From Streptomyces sp. SID13031 (GTDB lineage: Bacteria > Actinomycetota > Actinomycetes > Propionibacteriales > Kribbellaceae), in contig NZ_JAAGLV010000006.1 of NCBI RefSeq assembly GCF_010548305.1, positions 248,001-312,000 of the forward strand: DNA of 64,000 bases. Direction: 5' to 3'. Both the position numbers and the translations under genes were made by a program. The notes under the pieces are model-generated. The model saw nothing but the letters and a program-made list of their open reading frames with translations, ran no database searches and was not told the origin of the DNA. Below, piece after piece: positions 7,531 to 16,047 of the stretch. Numbering within the stretch: the stretch's first letter is position 1; the number at the start of each line of letters is the position of its first letter.

Positions 7531-10500
7531 TCAGCCGCGATCCTCGATGTCACCTTCTGTTTCCAGAACGGCAGTGCGCAGGGTTTCCAGTGCTTCCGCG
7601 CTCGGCTCGGACCACAGTCCGCGCTGGGCCGCCTCGAGCAGCCGTTCGGCGATCCCGTGCCGCGCCCAGGGATTCGACTTGCGGAAGAACTCGGCGATCT
7701 CCGGGTTTGCGACGTACTCCGTGGTGAGCGTCTCGTACATCCAGTCGTCGACCACCCCGGCCGTGGCGTCGTACCCGAACAGGTAGTCCACCGTCGCCGC
7801 CATCTCGAAGGCGCCCTTGTACCCGTGCCGCTGCATCGCCGCCATCCAGCGCGGGTTCACCACGCGGGCCCGGAAGACGCGCTTGGTCTCCTCCTCCAGC
7901 GTCCTGGTCTTCACCTGCGCCGGTACGGCGGAGTCGCCGATGTACGCCTTCGGGTTCGAGCCGGTCAGATGCCTGACCATCGCGACCATGCCGCCGTGGT
8001 ACTGGAAGTAGTCGTCGGAGTCCATGATGTCGTGCTCGCGGGTGTCCGCGTTCTTGGCCGCGACCTGGATCCGGGCGTAGGCCCGCTCCATCGACGGGCG
8101 AGCCTCCGCGCCGTCGAGGTCCTTGCCGTAGGCGTAGCCGCCCCACACCGCGTAGACCTCGGCGAGCTCGGCGTCGGTGCGCCAGTTCCGGGCGTCGACG
8201 AGCGGCAACAGCCCAGCGCCGTACGAGCCGGGCTTGGAGCCGAAGACGCGCGCGGTGGACGAGCGCAGGTCATTGCCCGCAGCAACATCGGCGTCGACGT
8301 GTGCCCTGAGATAGTTGCTGTCGGCATCTTCATCCAGCGCGGCGACGGTACGGACCGCCTCGTCGAGCAGCGAGACGACGTGTGGGAAGGCGTCGCGGAA
8401 GAAGCCGGAGATCCGGATCGTCACGTCGACGCGCGGCCGGCCGAGCTCCGCCAGCGAGACGATCTCGAAGCCGGTCACGCGGCGGGAGGCCTCGTCCCAG
8501 ACCGGGCGGCAGCCGAGCAGCCAGAGCACCTCGGCGAGGTCGTCACCCTGGGTGCGCATCGCGGACGTCCCCCAGACGGTCAGGCCGACCGATCGCGGCC
8601 ACTCCCCCGTCTCGGCCTTGTGCCTGGCCAGCAGCGAGTCCGCCAGCGCGACGCCGACGTCCCAGGCGTTGCGGCTCGGGATCGCCTTCGGGTCGACGGC
8701 GTAGAAGTTCCGTCCGGTCGGCAGCACGTTCACCAGGCCACGGGTCGGTGACCCCGACGGGCCGGCCTCGACGAAACGGCCGGCCAGCGCGCGCAGTACG
8801 TTCGTCAGCTCGTCGCCGGTGCGCGCCAGCCGCGGTACGACCTCGTCGGCGGCGAACTGCAGTGACGCTCTCACCTGCGGAGCCTCGCGACCGACCACCT
8901 CTTCGATGACGACCGGGACCTTGCCCGCGTCCCAGGCCAGCGTCTCCATCCCGACGACCAGCTTGCGGGCGACGGCTTCGAGGATGTCGACGCCGTCGGC
9001 GCCACTCACGGCCGGGAGATCAGCCAGCGTCGCCAGGTCGGCCAGCTCCGGTACTGCGACGCCCGGGTTCGCCAGCATCGCGGCTTCGTCGACGCCGAAG
9101 GTCTGCCCGAGGGCCGCTCGCAAACCGGGAACCGCGCCCGAGACGCCGCCCCACATTTGCTGCGCCCGCAGTACGGCGAGAACGAGGTTGACCCGGGCCT
9201 CCCCGTCCGGCCCGCCGCCGAGGATGTGCAACCCGTCGCGGATCTGCACGTCCTTGATCTCGCAGAGGTAGCCGTCGAGGTGCAGGACGAACTCGTCGAA
9301 CTCCGCATCCTCCGGCTTCTCCGACGTGTGCAGGTCGTGGTGCAGCTGGGCCGCCTGGATCAGGGTCCAGATCTGCGCCCGCAGGGTCGGCACCTTGTCG
9401 GGGTCGAGCGCGGAGACGGTGGCGTACTCGTCGAGCAGGTACTCGAGCTTGGCCATGTCGCCGTAGGTCTCGGCCCGCGCCATCGGTGGTACGAGGTGGT
9501 CGACGATCACGGCATGGCCGCGGCGCTTGGCCTGCGTACCTTCGCCCGGGTCGTTGACGATGAACGGGTAGACGAGCGGCAGATTGCCCAGTACTGCGTC
9601 GGGCGCACAATCAGCCGCCATGCCGATGCCCTTGCCCGGCAGCCATTCGAGCGTGCCGTGCTTGCCGAGGTGGACAACCGCGTGGGCGCCGAAACCGCCC
9701 TCTTCCTCGGGCGCTTCGAGCCAGCGGTACGCCGCGAGGTAGTGGTGCGACGGCGCCATATCCGGGTCGTGGTAGATCGCGACCGGGTTCTCGCCGAACC
9801 CGCGGGGCGGCTGGATCATCAGTACTACGTTGCCGAACCGGAGAGCCGCGAGAGCGATCGCGGGCTCGGCGCCCGACTGGTCGACGTACAGGGAACCGGG
9901 CGCCTCGCCCCAGGCCTCGATCATTGCCTTCTGCAACGATTCGGGCGTTCTGCCGAACCAGCGTGCGTACGTCGAGAGCGGGATCTTCGCGACCGCGCCG
10001 GAGAGCTGGTCGTCGGTGAGCCAGTCGACGTCGTGGCCGCCCGCGGCGATGAGGCGGTGGATCAGGCCGTCGGCGCCGTCCGCGCCCTGGAGCTCGTCGA
10101 GGTTGAGGTCGGGGCCGAGGTCGTACCCGGCGTCCTTCAGCTGGCCGAGGATGACGACGGCCGAGGCGGGGGTGTCGAGGCCGACGGCGTTGCCGATGCG
10201 GGCGTGCTTGGTCGGGTACGACGAGAGTACGAGCGCGAGCTTCTTGTCCTTGGGCTGAACGTGCCGGAGTCGCGCCTGCGCGACCGCGATGCCGGCGAGC
10301 CGGGCGCAGCGCTCTTCGTCAGGGGCGTAGCTCGCGATGCCTTCGGAGTCGTACGCCTTGAAGGAGAACGGGATCGTGATCAAGCGACCGTCGAACTCGG
10401 GGATCGCGACCTGGGTGGCGGCGTCCAGCGGGCTGATCGCGGCGTCGCTCTCGAGCCACTGCTCACGGGTCGAGGTCAGCGCGAGGCCTTGGAGCAGCGG

Positions 10501-11250
10501 GATGTCGAGCGAGGCGAGTGCGCCTGCGTCCCAGGAGTCGTCGCCGCCGGCCGTTGCGTTCGAGGCGACCGTGCCGCCTGCTGCCAGGAGGGTGGTGACC
10601 AGCACGTCGCATTCGCGGAGCAGCCCGAACAGCTCGGCGTTGTCCTCGTGGGTGGGGTCGAGGCCGCGCAGCGTTCCGCAGTACAGGGGTAGCGGTTGGG
10701 CGCCGGCTTGCTCGATCGCGATCGCGAGGGCGTCGACGAAGGCGGTGTTGCCGGAGATCTCGTGCGCGCGGTAGTACACGATGCCGACGACCGGCCGGGT
10801 GTCTTTGGTGAACGTGCGGCCGGCGCGGATCCCGTACGTCGGGAGGGTCTGTGGCGGGTCGAACTCGTCGCCGGTCAGCAGGATGGTGTCTTTGAGGAAG
10901 CCGGCCAGGTTGCGAAGGTTGTCGGAACCGCCTTCGCGGAGGTAGCCGAGCGCCTCCGAGACCGCGCCGGCGGGGACAGTGGACATCGACATCAGCTCGG
11001 CGTCGGGGGCTGCCTCGCCGCTGAGCACTACCGTCGGGAGACCCGAGGAGATGACGGCGTCGAGGCCCTCCTCCCACGCGCGGCGACCGCCCAGCAGACG
11101 GACCACTACGATCTCGACACCCTCGAGCAGGTTGGGGACGTCGGCCAGGTCGACCCGCGCGGGGTTGGCGACCTTCCACCCGGCCTGCGCTTGCGACGCG
11201 GCCAGCAGATCGGTATCGGCAGTGGAGAGCAGCAAAAGGTTCGCGGGCAC
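7531..11250 (-). CDS. cobN: Cobaltochelatase subunit CobN
   Basis: CobN is the large porphyrin-binding subunit of the ATP-dependent aerobic cobaltochelatase, inserting cobalt into hydrogenobyrinate a,c-diamide. The 1239-residue length fits the family. Recognisable segments include VVHLGKHGTLEWLPGKG, VYPFIVNDPGEGTQAKRRGHAVIVDHL and, near the C-terminus, EHDIMDSDDYFQYHGGM, followed by the usual WMAAMQRHGYKGAFEMA. The frame is open upstream to another GTG at 11280, but that lies in the riboswitch expression platform. The GTG at 11250-11248 is preceded by AGGAAGGA at a suitable distance and begins VPANLLLLST, so it was chosen. The partner motor subunits are the fused ChlI/ChlD protein encoded at 3950-6352. 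Confidence 0.97.
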   Translation of the reverse strand: MPANLLLLSTADTDLLAASQAQAGWKVANPARVDLADVPNLLEGVEIVVVRLLGGRRAWEEGLDAVISSGLPTVVLSGEAAPDAELMSMSTVPAGAVSEALGYLREGGSDNLRNLAGFLKDTILLTGDEFDPPQTLPTYGIRAGRTFTKDTRPVVGIVYYRAHEISGNTAFVDALAIAIEQAGAQPLPLYCGTLRGLDPTHEDNAELFGLLRECDVLVTTLLAAGGTVASNATAGGDDSWDAGALASLDIPLLQGLALTSTREQWLESDAAISPLDAATQVAIPEFDGRLITIPFSFKAYDSEGIASYAPDEERCARLAGIAVAQARLRHVQPKDKKLALVLSSYPTKHARIGNAVGLDTPASAVVILGQLKDAGYDLGPDLNLDELQGADGADGLIHRLIAAGGHDVDWLTDDQLSGAVAKIPLSTYARWFGRTPESLQKAMIEAWGEAPGSLYVDQSGAEPAIALAALRFGNVVLMIQPPRGFGENPVAIYHDPDMAPSHHYLAAYRWLEAPEEEGGFGAHAVVHLGKHGTLEWLPGKGIGMAADCAPDAVLGNLPLVYPFIVNDPGEGTQAKRRGHAVIVDHLVPPMARAETYGDMAKLEYLLDEYATVSALDPDKVPTLRAQIWTLIQAAQLHHDLHTSEKPEDAEFDEFVLHLDGYLCEIKDVQIRDGLHILGGGPDGEARVNLVLAVLRAQQMWGGVSGAVPGLRAALGQTFGVDEAAMLANPGVAVPELADLATLADLPAVSGADGVDILEAVARKLVVGMETLAWDAGKVPVVIEEVVGREAPQVRASLQFAADEVVPRLARTGDELTNVLRALAGRFVEAGPSGSPTRGLVNVLPTGRNFYAVDPKAIPSRNAWDVGVALADSLLARHKAETGEWPRSVGLTVWGTSAMRTQGDDLAEVLWLLGCRPVWDEASRRVTGFEIVSLAELGRPRVDVTIRISGFFRDAFPHVVSLLDEAVRTVAALDEDADSNYLRAHVDADVAAGNDLRSSTARVFGSKPGSYGAGLLPLVDARNWRTDAELAEVYAVWGGYAYGKDLDGAEARPSMERAYARIQVAAKNADTREHDIMDSDDYFQYHGGMVAMVRHLTGSNPKAYIGDSAVPAQVKTRTLEEETKRVFRARVVNPRWMAAMQRHGYKGAFEMAATVDYLFGYDATAGVVDDWMYETLTTEYVANPEIAEFFRKSNPWARHGIAERLLEAAQRGLWSEPSAEALETLRTAVLETEGDIEDRG

Positions 11251-11264
11251 GCGCGGCCGGTCCT

Positions 11265-11430
11265 TCCTCGGGGTGTCCACGCCCCAGGTGGCAGGTACGA
11301 CGGCAGCAGTTCCTGACTCCCACGCAAGCGCGGTAACAGTGGCGGGACCGTCCCGGACTCACACCGGGTTCCTGCTGAAAGCCATCGATGACGCGCCCGA
11401 CTCTAGTCGACCGGTCCGATGGGTACTCGC
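11265..11430 (-). promoter_or_regulatory. Cobalamin riboswitch upstream of cobN
   Basis: On the minus strand the sequence carries the near-consensus core AGGAACCCGGTGTGAGTCC, then GGGACGGTCCCGCCACTGT (plus-strand 11336-11374 overall), and a B12-box-like GTCAGGAACTGCTGCCG (about 11301-11317). It ends with GGGGCGTGGACACCCC immediately before the AGGAAGG ribosome-binding site of cobN. This stem beside the binding site suggests control of translation initiation, which is inference. The 5' limit is approximate and the P2 region may extend toward 11440. Confidence 0.93.
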
Positions 11431-11564
11431 CCACGGTCGGGCTCCTGCTCGCTCCGACGGCGACGCGATGGGCTGCGATGAGCGATCGATTGGCTATGAG
11501 AGCAGGTTGAGGACGCGGTCTGCCTGTAGTTCGGCGGTTTCGGGTGGGTTGCGGTGTGCCGCGG

Positions 11565-11758
11565 CTCATGGTGATCGAGGGCGGCGCAGGTAGTACAAGA
11601 CTGATCGGGGTCGGCACCAGGTGAGGCCTCGCGGCGGAGATCGCCCGCAAGGCTGCCCACTCGCGCAGGTGTTCGTTCCGGCTCCAGTCGGTATAGGTCT
11701 TCGTGACGACCTCGCCGCTGATCTCGACCTGATGCGTCTGACTCATCACCTCGATCAT
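11565..11758 (-). pseudogene. N-terminal fragment of an aminoglycoside-phosphotransferase-like gene
   Basis: From ATG at 11758 or 11746 the frame encodes about 65 residues resembling the start of a choline/aminoglycoside phosphotransferase: VVTKTYTDWSRNEHLREW, then HLVPTPISL and PPSITMSR. Similarity then stops, where a kinase would continue for about 200 residues with its HxDxxxxN loop, and the remaining frame is unlike protein. It is a gene truncated by deletion, lying between the cobN riboswitch and the aldo/keto reductase gene. A short functional product is unlikely. Confidence 0.55.
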
Positions 11759-11773
11759 CCACGACAGAAATGG

Positions 11774-12856
11774 TCAGTAGCGAGTGGAGTCTTCCAGGAG
11801 AAGCGGCAGGGTCGGGTGGGAGGTGCCGTCGACTGTTGTGCCGCTGAACTGGAGGATCGGGGCCAGTTGGGCGTTGTTCTCGGCGGGGAAGTTCAGCTGT
11901 GGCGTCGAGGCCTGGGTCAGGTCCGCGTGGATGTCGTCGGGGAGGTCCAGGGCGAGGGAGCGGAGGTTCGAGCGGAGCTGGTCCAGGCGGCGCGCCCCGA
12001 GGATCGTCGAGGTGATGCCGGGTTGCTGGCGGACCCAGGCGAGCGCGACCTCCGCGGGGGCGGCTTCCAGTTTGTCCGCCGCCGCGTGGAGGGCCTCGAG
12101 CACCGGCCGGGCAGAAGCCGGAGGCTGGCGGTCGCGGCTGCGGGCGGTGTCGATCGGGGCAGTGTTCGACGGGTTGTACTTACCTGAGAGCCAGCCGCCT
12201 TTCAGCGGCGACCAGGGCAGGATTCCCATTCCGAGGCTGGCGGCCATCGGGAGCAGCTCGCCTTCCGGGGTCCGTTCGAGCAGGGAATACTCGGCTTGTA
12301 CGGCGATGATGGGCGCCCAGCCGCGAAGGCGGGCGATGACCGCTGCCTCAGCAGTGGCCCAGGCGGGGATGTCGGAGAAGCCGATGTAGCGGACCTTGCC
12401 GGCGGCAACCAGATCGTCGAGGGCGCGCAACGTCTCCTCGCGCGGGGTCAGCGGATCGAAGTTGTGCAACCAGTACACGTCGATGTAGTCGGTCCGCAGC
12501 CGGCGCAGCGAGTCGTCCAGCTGGTGCATGATCGCCTTGCGCCCGGGGCCGCCGCCGTTGGGGTCGCCCGGGTGCAGGTTCACGAAGAATTTCGTACCGA
12601 TGACGAGGCGGTCGCGCAGTCCGGCGCGACCGGCGAGCCAGTCGCCGACGATCGCTTCGGAGTGGCCGTTGGTGTAGATGTTCGCGGTGTCGATCGAGTT
12701 GCCGCCGGCATCGACGTACTCGTCCAGCATCTGCCCGGACTCCTCCACGGAGGCGCCCCAGCCGTGGTCTTCGCCGAAGGTCATGGTGCCCAGCGTCGCC
12801 GGGCTGATGCGGAGCCCGGAGCCGGGCACGGTCAGATAGGAATCCAAGGTTGTCAT
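11774..12856 (-). CDS. Aldo/keto reductase
   Basis: The 360-residue protein has the AKR (beta/alpha)8 pattern: GTMTFGEDHGWG near the N-terminus, DTANIYTNGHSE with the tetrad Asp and Tyr, GTKFF with the Lys, and VYWLHNFD with the His. Later segments GILPWSPLKGGWLSGKY and the C-terminal NADPH-binding STILGARRLDQLRSNL are also typical. It should reduce carbonyl compounds with NADPH in the cytoplasm; the substrate cannot be told. It diverges from an AraC-type regulator gene with 107 bases between, so the regulator probably controls it. Confidence 0.93.
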   Translation of the reverse strand: MTTLDSYLTVPGSGLRISPATLGTMTFGEDHGWGASVEESGQMLDEYVDAGGNSIDTANIYTNGHSEAIVGDWLAGRAGLRDRLVIGTKFFVNLHPGDPNGGGPGRKAIMHQLDDSLRRLRTDYIDVYWLHNFDPLTPREETLRALDDLVAAGKVRYIGFSDIPAWATAEAAVIARLRGWAPIIAVQAEYSLLERTPEGELLPMAASLGMGILPWSPLKGGWLSGKYNPSNTAPIDTARSRDRQPPASARPVLEALHAAADKLEAAPAEVALAWVRQQPGITSTILGARRLDQLRSNLRSLALDLPDDIHADLTQASTPQLNFPAENNAQLAPILQFSGTTVDGTSHPTLPLLLEDSTRY

Positions 12857-12963
12857 GGGACAAGTCTTGGTCGCCCCCGGCCGGCTTCCTAGACGGATCC
12901 GGTCGAACCTTTGCCTGATCTGCTCACCGCTGCACGGATCGGGCGCGGGCCTGGTTCACTGGG

Positions 12964-13863
12964 GTGGTGAGCCGGTTGACTTCGTTACGCGAGCTGGTCG
13001 CCTCGATGGCACCCCAGGCCGGTACGCCGGTCTGGATCGACGGCATGTCGCTGTACCGCCAGCCAACCACCACTCAATCGCTCAACGGAACCACCAAGCC
13101 GACGCTCGCTCTGGTGCTCCAAGGGACCAAGCAGTCGGTACTGGGCGGGCAGGTCTACGAATACCACGCCGGGCAGTTCCTGGTCGTCACCGTCGACCTG
13201 CCGCTCGTCTCGAGGATCACCCAGGCCTCCTCCACCGAGCCGTTCGTCGCTTTCGGGATGCCGCTGCAACCCGCGTTGATCGCCGAACTGCTGCTCGAGG
13301 CCGAGGGCGCCAACCGCCGTACTCCCCGCATTGGCACCGAGACCGGCCTCGCACTGGCCATCAGCGATGCCGGCGACGAACTGCTGGCCGCGATCGAACG
13401 GCTCCTTCTCCTGCACCGGAATCCGGCCGACTACCGCATCCTTGCTCCCGGCATCATTCGCGAGGTGCATTGGTGGCTGCTCGCCGGACCGCAGGGAAAC
13501 CTCGTCCGGCAGGTCGGCCTGGCCGACTCCGGCGTCACCCTGGTCGCGACCGCGGTCCGCTGGATCCAGGAACATTTCGACCAGCCACTCAGCATCGAGG
13601 ACCTGGCGAACAGGACCGGCGCCAGCGTCTCCACGCTGAATCGGCATTTCCGCGCCAGCACCAGCCTGAGCCCCCTCCAGTACCAGAAGACCCTCCGGCT
13701 CCAGCATGCCCGGCTCGCGCTGCTAACCACGCCGGACGACATCGGGCGAGTCGGCCACAGCGTCGGCTACCACTCCTTGTCCCAGTTCAGCCGCGAGTAC
13801 CGCCGCATGTTCGGCGTACCGCCATCAGCCGACACCGGCCATCCGCCCGCAGCGAACGGCTAG
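12964..13863 (+). CDS. AraC-family transcriptional regulator with AraC_N domain
   Basis: Of 299 residues, about 20-190 form a cupin-like AraC N-terminal domain (SLYRQPTTTQ, LVLQGTKQSVLGG, YHAGQFLVVTVDLP). Residues about 200-290 hold two helix-turn-helix motifs (IEDLANRTGASVSTLNRHFR and GYHSLSQFSREYRRMFG). Members of this subgroup often sit divergent to an oxidoreductase gene and respond to small carbonyl compounds or inducers that bind the cupin. That matches its divergent pairing with the aldo/keto reductase gene. Start is GTG at 12964; a second GTG follows directly at 12967. Confidence 0.93.
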   Translation: MVSRLTSLRELVASMAPQAGTPVWIDGMSLYRQPTTTQSLNGTTKPTLALVLQGTKQSVLGGQVYEYHAGQFLVVTVDLPLVSRITQASSTEPFVAFGMPLQPALIAELLLEAEGANRRTPRIGTETGLALAISDAGDELLAAIERLLLLHRNPADYRILAPGIIREVHWWLLAGPQGNLVRQVGLADSGVTLVATAVRWIQEHFDQPLSIEDLANRTGASVSTLNRHFRASTSLSPLQYQKTLRLQHARLALLTTPDDIGRVGHSVGYHSLSQFSREYRRMFGVPPSADTGHPPAANG

Positions 13864-13867
13864 TGCG

Positions 13868-14473
13868 CTAACGCTGCGTCCTCGGGTCCTGGGTGGGGTC
13901 GGCGTACATCCGTGGGCAACCACGAGCGATCGCACCGGCGCGTAGTTCGTAGTGCCAGGGCTCGTTCCGGTAGATCTGGCACAACCCGTACTCGGCGCCA
14001 TGATCGGACAGCCACGCGGTCGCAGTGGAGCGCCCGATGTCGACCGCCTCCCCCGCCACGTGCGGAGACGTGTCCGCCGTGGCCACCCAACGGGCAGCCT
14101 CCTCTTTCGAGCCGTACTTCGAGACCGCCGCCCGAAGAAGCTGATTCTGGTACTCCGGGGAACGCCAGCCGCTGTTGACGTAGAACTCGATTCCGTCGTC
14201 AGCGGCATCCGTCGCAGCGGTACGCAGGGCCTGGAGTAGCCCGGCGTCGAGGTTCGTCACGCCGGGATACCGGTCATCGAACACCGTCACCCCGTCGGGC
14301 AGGCCACCGTCGGCCGCTGCAGTGGTACCACCGTGGTCGCCCCGAAGGCCTTCGCTGACCGATGACACCACCGACCGGAAGAAGAGGATCCCGATGAGCG
14401 CGGCGGTGACGGCGATCAGGCCAAGGACGGGGAGCCGGCGGGACGATGTCGGTGCTGGTGCGGTTCGACTCAT
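13868..14473 (-). CDS. Membrane-anchored M15 (VanY-type) D-alanyl-D-alanine carboxypeptidase
   Basis: The 201-residue protein has a short cytoplasmic N-terminus, one hydrophobic anchor (about residues 15-32) and an outer catalytic domain. Zinc-peptidase motifs are clear: SGWRSPEYQNQLL, SPHVAGEAVDIG (the SxHxxGxAxD signature) and EPWHYEL. It should remove the terminal D-Ala of peptidoglycan stem peptides or trim them. The ATG start at 14473 is followed by the anchor, and the open frame further upstream has no such features. It is divergent from a response-regulator/kinase pair, as in Van-type clusters, but both of those genes look broken. Confidence 0.88.
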   Translation of the reverse strand: MSRTAPAPTSSRRLPVLGLIAVTAALIGILFFRSVVSSVSEGLRGDHGGTTAAADGGLPDGVTVFDDRYPGVTNLDAGLLQALRTAATDAADDGIEFYVNSGWRSPEYQNQLLRAAVSKYGSKEEAARWVATADTSPHVAGEAVDIGRSTATAWLSDHGAEYGLCQIYRNEPWHYELRAGAIARGCPRMYADPTQDPRTQR

Positions 14474-14551
14474 GCTGCAAGCCAAGGCGCCGCGGTGTTG
14501 CCGGCTCGTAGGTGTTTTTTGATACGCCGTCGATAGGTACCGACTCGTAGC

Positions 14552-15252
14552 ATGAAGAGCATGCGTGTGCTGGTGGTCGAGGACGAGCCCCTGATGGCCC
14601 AAGCCATCCGCGACGGATTGCGGTTGGAGGCGATCGCGGCTGACATCGCCGGTGACGGCGATACGGCGCTGGAGCTGTTGAGCGTCAACGCCTACGACAT
14701 CGCCGTTCTCGACCGCGACATTCCCGGGCCCTCCGGCGACGAGATCGCCGAACACATCGTTGCCTCCAGCAGCGGTATGCCGATCTTGATGCTCACCGCC
14801 GCCGACCGGCTCAACGACAAGGCCTCCGGGTTCGAGCTCGGCGCCGACGACTACCTGACCAAGCCGTTCGCGCTGCGAGAGCTCGCACTGAGGCTCCGAG
14901 CGCTCGACCGCCGGCGCACGCTCAACCGGCCGCCCGTGCGGGAGATCGCAGGTTTGCGGCTGGATCCGTTCCGCCGGGAGGTGTACGCAACGGCAGCTAC
15001 GTCGCGCTGACCAGAAAGCAGTTCGCCGTGCTCGAGGTTCTCGTCGGCGCCGAGGGTGGCATCATCAGCGCCGAGGAGCTGCTGGAACGAGCCTGGGACG
15101 AGAACGCCGACCCCTTCACCAACGCGGTGCGGATCACGGTCTCGGCACTGCGCAAACGCCTCGGCGAACCGTGGATCATCGCCACCGTGCTCGGCGTCGG
15201 CTACCGCATCGACACGGCCGGCACCGCGCAGGCCGAAGGCGATCGTGGATAG
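14552..15252 (+). pseudogene. OmpR-family response regulator interrupted by a frameshift
   Basis: The first part (from ATG 14552 or 14561) encodes a receiver domain: VLVVEDEP, the phospho-acceptor Asp in AVLDRDIPG, LMLTAADR and the conserved Lys in YLTKPF. The frame ends at TGA 15008-15010 just as the winged-helix domain begins. Moving one base over near 14987 restores RNGSYVALTRKQFAVLEVL, which joins a normal Trans_Reg_C domain ending VLGVGYRID, with stop at 15250-15252. One missing base (TACGCAAC instead of TACCGCAAC) explains the break. As written, the regulator would lack DNA binding. A sequencing error is the alternative. The kinase gene overlaps the 3' end by 8 bases. Confidence 0.85.
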
Positions 15253-15964
15253 GGCGCCCGGTACGAGCGTTCGCCTCAAGCTCACCCTCAGCTATGCGGG
15301 GGTGGTCATGCTCACCGGAGTCGGCCTGCTCGCAGTCGTGTGGTTCTTCCTGCTGCGGTACGTACCCGACGTGATCGTCGAAACGATGATGATCCCCGAC
15401 CGCGCCGACCTGCTGGCCGCCTTCGCCCCGAAGGCAGCCCTGATGCTGGCACTCCTGCTGATCTTCGGCCTGCTGGGCGGGTGGATGCTGGCCGGCAGCA
15501 TGCTCGCGCCGCTGACCCGCATCAGCAATGCCACCCGCCTGGCAACGAACGGCTCACTCTCCCACCGGATCCAGCTGGAAGGACGCCAGGACGAGTTCCG
15601 CGATCTCGCCGACGCCTTCGACACCATGCTGGCGCAGCTCGAAGCACACGACGCCGAACAGCAGAGATTCGCAGCCAACGCCTCCCACGAACTGCGCACC
15701 CCACTGGCGATCACGCAGACCCTTCTCGACGTCGCCCACCAAGATCCGAAGGTCGACAGCGGTGAGCTCGTCGACCGCCTCCAGTACGTCAACAACCGGG
15801 CGATCGACCTCACTGAAGCACTTCTCCTGCTCAGCCGCGCCAACCACCGGTCCTTCACCCGCGAGCAGGTCGACCTTTCCCTGACGGCGGAAGAAGCCGC
15901 TGAAACCCTTCTCCCCTCGCCGAGAACAGAACGGCTTCGTCCGGCCCACAGCCATAGACCGTGA
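15245..15964 (+). pseudogene. Sensor histidine kinase truncated before the ATPase domain
   Basis: From GTG at 15245 the 239 residues comprise a transmembrane helix (about 10-35), a short extracytoplasmic loop, a second helix (about 65-90), a HAMP domain (LAPLTRISNATRLA to AFDTMLAQLEAHD) and the dimerisation/phosphoacceptor region FAANASHELRTPLAIT with the site His. The protein stops shortly after AEEAAETLL, with the out-of-family tail SPRTERLRPAHSHRP. The HATPase domain (N, G1, G2 boxes) is missing, and the next gene begins within 100 bases, so about 110-120 residues have been lost. It pairs with the frameshifted regulator upstream. It cannot autophosphorylate alone. Confidence 0.82.
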
Positions 15965-16047
15965 TACCCGTCGTCGGCCGGGGACGCACTAAAGTGGGCG
16001 GGCGCGGTGAGCGCCCGAAGTGGTCCCTGTGGCTCGAAAGGATTTCT

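Noticed and set aside
9157..10692. 511-codon plus-strand frame opposite cobN
   Set aside because: Shadow of cobN; repetitive Val/Glu/Arg composition and no motif.
11251..11280. Upstream GTG start for cobN
   Set aside because: These bases belong to the riboswitch expression platform and include the ribosome-binding site of the GTG at 11250.
12855..13871. Long plus-strand frame of about 338 codons overlapping the AraC gene
   Set aside because: It is another frame of the AraC coding sequence with Arg/Pro-rich, featureless translation, as expected at this GC content.
14980..15010. Programmed frameshift in the response regulator
   Set aside because: There is no slippery heptamer or evident downstream pseudoknot, and the adjacent kinase is also broken, so decay or error is simpler.
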